Shown here: in pieces, positions 31,581-33,723 of the stretch
Numbering within the stretch: position 1 is the stretch's first letter
Layout of the letters: the number at the start of each line of letters is the position of its first letter
Assembly: GCA_019308995.1 (NCBI GenBank)
Contig: JAFDHD010000023.1
Coordinates: 1 to 33,723, forward strand
Length of the DNA stretch: 33,723 bases
Reading direction: 5' to 3'
DNA from: Deltaproteobacteria bacterium
GTDB lineage: Bacteria > Desulfobacterota > Desulfarculia > Adiutricales > JAFDHD01
Notes under the pieces: generated by a model
Database searches by the model: none
Told to the model about the DNA's origin: nothing
The model's input: only the letters and a program-made list of their open reading frames with translations
Position numbers and translations under genes: made by a program

Positions 31581-32387
31581 ATGTCCCCTCAAAACAGCAA
31601 CCATAGCTACAGGCAAATGAAAGAACTGCCCCAGCCGGGACACGATTCATGGAGCAGTCTGACCGAGGAGGAACGGACTGAATACATAGAGAAATATGCG
31701 CCGCTCATACGCTACATTGCTGACCGTCTGGCCTTGCGCCTGCCCAGTCATGTCTCACGTGAAGACCTGATCAGCTCCGGTGTCCTGGGCCTGATTGACG
31801 CCATTGACAAGTTCGATCCTGACCGAAATATCATGTTCAAGACCTATGCGGAATTTCGAATCAAGGGGGCGATACTGGATGAATTGAGATCCATGGACTG
31901 GGTACCGCGTTCTATTCGCAGGAAATCCAGCCAGCTGGAAAAAACCTACCAGGACCTGGAGATGGAACTGGGGCGGGCAGCGGCAGACGAAGAGGTGGCT
32001 GAGGCCATGGGGCTTTCTATTGAAGGCTTCCATCGTTTGCTGGATGAGGTCAGGAGCGCCTCGATCCTGAATATTGACATCTTTTTCGGCTATCTTCACA
32101 ATCATAGCCGTGACGACCTCTTCGATCTCATGACCAAAGAAACCAGCCAGGACCCGTTAGCCGCTCTCAATATGCAGGAAATCAGAAACATCCTGGCACT
32201 AACCATAGAGAAATTACCGGAAAAAGAGAAGCTTGTCATCTCGATGTACTACTATGACGAATTAACCATGAAAGAGATCGGCGAAGTCCTGGATTATACT
32301 GAATCCCGGATCAGCCAGCTTCATACCAAGGCCATCGCGCGCCTCCACGCTCGCCTGCGCCATTACTTCGAGACTCAACCGAGATAA
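31581..32387 (+). CDS. fliA: Flagellar sigma factor FliA (sigma-28)
   Basis: FliA directs RNA polymerase to late flagellar promoters. The 268-residue product has region 2 (YAPLIRYIADRLALRLPSHV, LISSGVLGLIDAIDKFDP, FKTYAEFRIKGAILDELRSM), region 3 (DWVPRSIRRKS) and region 4 with HTH LTMKEIGEVLDYTESRISQL, all typical of sigma-28. The frame is open from 31533 inside flhG; ATG 31581 is chosen although its ribosome site is poor, which suggests coupling to flhG translation. An anti-sigma FlgM gene is not in the window. Confidence 0.96.
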   Translation: MSPQNSNHSYRQMKELPQPGHDSWSSLTEEERTEYIEKYAPLIRYIADRLALRLPSHVSREDLISSGVLGLIDAIDKFDPDRNIMFKTYAEFRIKGAILDELRSMDWVPRSIRRKSSQLEKTYQDLEMELGRAAADEEVAEAMGLSIEGFHRLLDEVRSASILNIDIFFGYLHNHSRDDLFDLMTKETSQDPLAALNMQEIRNILALTIEKLPEKEKLVISMYYYDELTMKEIGEVLDYTESRISQLHTKAIARLHARLRHYFETQPR

Positions 32388-32392
32388 AGACC

Positions 32393-33091
32393 ATGGCTGA
32401 GGAAAACGACGAACTGCTGAAAGACACGGACCTCGAGGAAGAAGACCTGGAAGGAAGCGATCAACTCCTCCACGCAGAAGGCTTTCCTGCTGAGACGCCT
32501 TTAGTGGAAGACGCTGGCCCTCCGACCAAAAAGGTCGAACTAGATGTTGAAGAACTGCCAGAAGAGTTGGCCAGGGAAGAAGAGCCGGAAGAAGAGGAAG
32601 AGGAACACCTGGAAGAAGAAGCCGTCGAGGAAGAAGAACCCCGGAAATTAAAAACCGCTAAATACAAGCTTTTCATAGCCGGAACTGCCGGCGGACTGAT
32701 CCTGATTCTGATCATAGCCGGACTTATTCTCTTGATCGGCCCTGGCAAGAAAAAGGTGGACCAAGTCGGATCAGCCGAACCGGTCAGGCAAAAACTCCTG
32801 GTCAACATGAAACCGTTCATCATTGACTTCTCCTCCTCCGGCCAGGACGTGATCCTCAAACTCACCATGTCACTGACCTTCTCCAGCCCGGAAGCCGAGG
32901 CTGAATTCAAAAATCAGCAGGTCGTCATGCGGGACCTGATTTACCGCTTCCTGCAGGGACACGCCTCGGTTGATCTCAATAAGCGCGCCGCCTTACTGTC
33001 CCTGCAGAAAGATATCGCCAGATTGATTAACTCGGCCCTGACCCGAGGGCAGGTAAACATGGTCCTGTTCCAGGAGCTCCTGCTGGTTTGA
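32393..33091 (+). CDS. Second FliL-family protein with long acidic N-terminus
   Basis: The 232-residue protein has an 85-residue cytoplasmic N-terminal part that is extremely acidic (runs of Glu around 61-82), a basic stop (KLKTAKYK), one membrane helix (about 91-116), and a C-terminal domain that follows the FliL layout: VNMKPFIIDFSSSGQDVILK, LTMSLTF, then MRDLIYRFLQG and a final ALTRGQVNMVLFQELLLV. The family end VYFTEFVVQ is degenerate. It is a divergent FliL paralogue, six bases after fliA. It may attach to the stator or basal body; the acidic tail has no known partner. Confidence 0.82.
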   Translation: MAEENDELLKDTDLEEEDLEGSDQLLHAEGFPAETPLVEDAGPPTKKVELDVEELPEELAREEEPEEEEEEHLEEEAVEEEEPRKLKTAKYKLFIAGTAGGLILILIIAGLILLIGPGKKKVDQVGSAEPVRQKLLVNMKPFIIDFSSSGQDVILKLTMSLTFSSPEAEAEFKNQQVVMRDLIYRFLQGHASVDLNKRAALLSLQKDIARLINSALTRGQVNMVLFQELLLV

Positions 33092-33100
33092 GGTGTAATT

Positions 33101-33418
33101 ATGTTCGCCCCTGATGACATGAATATCGTTCTCATTCAGACACCGAATGTTGAGAAAACCCAGCAGGCGGAACAGCAGAACCCGGACCAGACCCAGCGCC
33201 ACGCCGCAGTTAAGGAAGCAGAGGAACACCGCACCAGGATGGAATCCGTGCAGACAACTGACGATACAAAAGAAATCAAGCCTCTGGATAACGAAAAACA
33301 GGAAAAAAAACGAACCCGGGACCAAAAAAAATTCCAGGCCGAATCTGAGGACATAGAGACACAAGAACCAGCAGAAGAAGAGACCGAGGCCGGAAACATC
33401 GTGGACGTCCTCATATAA
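33101..33418 (+). CDS. Small hydrophilic protein of the flagellar operon, function unknown
   Basis: A 105-residue, highly charged, Gln/Glu/Lys-rich protein with no membrane helix or signal. It starts MFAPDDMNIVLIQTPNVEKT, continues as a predicted helix (QQAEQQNPDQTQRHAAVKEA) and ends in a hydrophobic ETEAGNIVDVLI. GAGG lies well before the ATG. Small proteins of this form often sit near fliL/fliA in deltaproteobacterial flagellar clusters, by recall only. The gene starts nine bases after fliL2, so it is very probably real, but no function can be assigned. Confidence 0.7.
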   Translation: MFAPDDMNIVLIQTPNVEKTQQAEQQNPDQTQRHAAVKEAEEHRTRMESVQTTDDTKEIKPLDNEKQEKKRTRDQKKFQAESEDIETQEPAEEETEAGNIVDVLI

Positions 33419-33442
33419 AATACAGGGAGCATCGAGTTGTTC

Positions 33443-33723
33443 ATGGATTTGTTAAGCCTTCAATTTTGGTTAGCATTTCAGATTATTCTGGAAGCCTTCC
33501 TGCTCGCCCTTATAATTATCTTCTTTTTACGTCTGCGCCGTCTGGGAGATTCGAAATTCCAAACACCAGAACATATTGAGAAGGCCCTCAATCAATTTAT
33601 CACGGAATCAGAAAAGCTATCCGTTCATTTTACCGAAAATTTGAAACAAAAAAAGGAACTTAGCCTGAGCCTGCTTCTTAAGCTGGAACGGAAGATTAAT
33701 GAGATGAATCAGCTCCTGGAAAG
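33443..33723 (+). CDS. Membrane-anchored coiled-coil protein (partial, runs off the right edge)
   Basis: The open frame starts at ATG 33443 and continues to the window end, 93 full codons. An in-frame TTG at 33437 is seven bases from GGGAG (33425-33429) and is an equally good start. The product has one N-terminal membrane helix (about residues 8-29, FWLAFQIILEAFLLALIIIF), RLRRLG as a positive-inside stop, and then a charged helix likely to form a coiled coil (KALNQFITESEKLSVHF). It resembles the anchored coiled-coil proteins often found near the end of flagellar operons, but I cannot name a family. Confidence 0.7.
   Translation, partial: MDLLSLQFWLAFQIILEAFLLALIIIFFLRLRRLGDSKFQTPEHIEKALNQFITESEKLSVHFTENLKQKKELSLSLLLKLERKINEMNQLLE

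Noticed and set aside
1-33723. CRISPR arrays, insertion sequences, prophage or toxin-antitoxin genes
   Set aside because: No regularly spaced repeats, transposase, integrase or toxin-like reading frames were found; genes are co-directional, dense and flagellar.

Overview
The window is almost entirely a large flagellar gene cluster from a Gram-negative bacterium, most likely a member of the former Deltaproteobacteria (Desulfobacterota and relatives). This is inferred from the gene order, sigma-54 control, FlhF/FlhG, a MotE-like protein and a neighbouring AmmeMemoRadiSam-B gene; no taxonomic marker settles it. All protein genes point rightward. The only leftward gene is a tRNA-His near the left edge. 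I see no insertion sequence, phage, CRISPR array or toxin locus.

Left edge (1-1800): the tail of a probable M20-family peptidase, tRNA-His(GTG) on the minus strand with its own promoter, a Memo-family (AmmeMemoRadiSam B) gene, and a very short rod/hook-like protein.

Regulatory block (1900-7700): a FleQ/FlrA-like sigma-54 activator with a degenerate receiver, behind a sigma-70-type promoter; a short relic resembling a receiver domain; then a sigma-54 promoter driving a secreted AMIN-like/TPR protein and a second activator, FlrC-like, with an intact receiver. No histidine kinase is present. The inferred cascade is FleQ-like protein (sigma-70) to TPR protein plus FlrC-like protein (sigma-54) to the structural operons (sigma-54).

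Basal-body operon (7748-14930): a sigma-54 promoter, then flgB-flgC-fliE-fliF-fliG-fliH-fliI-fliJ-motE-like, encoding proximal rod, MS ring, switch and the export ATPase complex. Hook operon (15228-19415): a sigma-54 promoter, then fliK-flgD-flgE, closed by a clear rho-independent terminator. The flgE product carries a foreign-looking insertion of about 112 residues.

Stator, switch and export operon (19672 to the right edge): a sigma-54 promoter, then motA-motB1-motB2-fliL-fliM-fliN-fliO-fliP-fliQ-fliR-flhB-flhA-flhF-flhG-fliA-fliL2, a small hydrophilic protein, and a membrane-anchored coiled-coil protein cut by the window end. Many genes overlap or abut. Four near-identical sigma-54 elements (TGGCAC-N5-TTGC) tie the blocks together.

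The most unusual point is the stator locus. It has one MotA with two tandem MotB proteins. MotB1 has Ala where the ion-carrying Asp should be; MotB2 keeps the Asp. This raises the possibility of a mixed MotB dimer. Other departures from canon are the degenerate FleQ-like receiver with GAFTSA in place of GAFTGA, NPLH instead of NPTH in FlhB, a changed G4 motif in FlhF, two FliL paralogues, and the enlarged FlgE.
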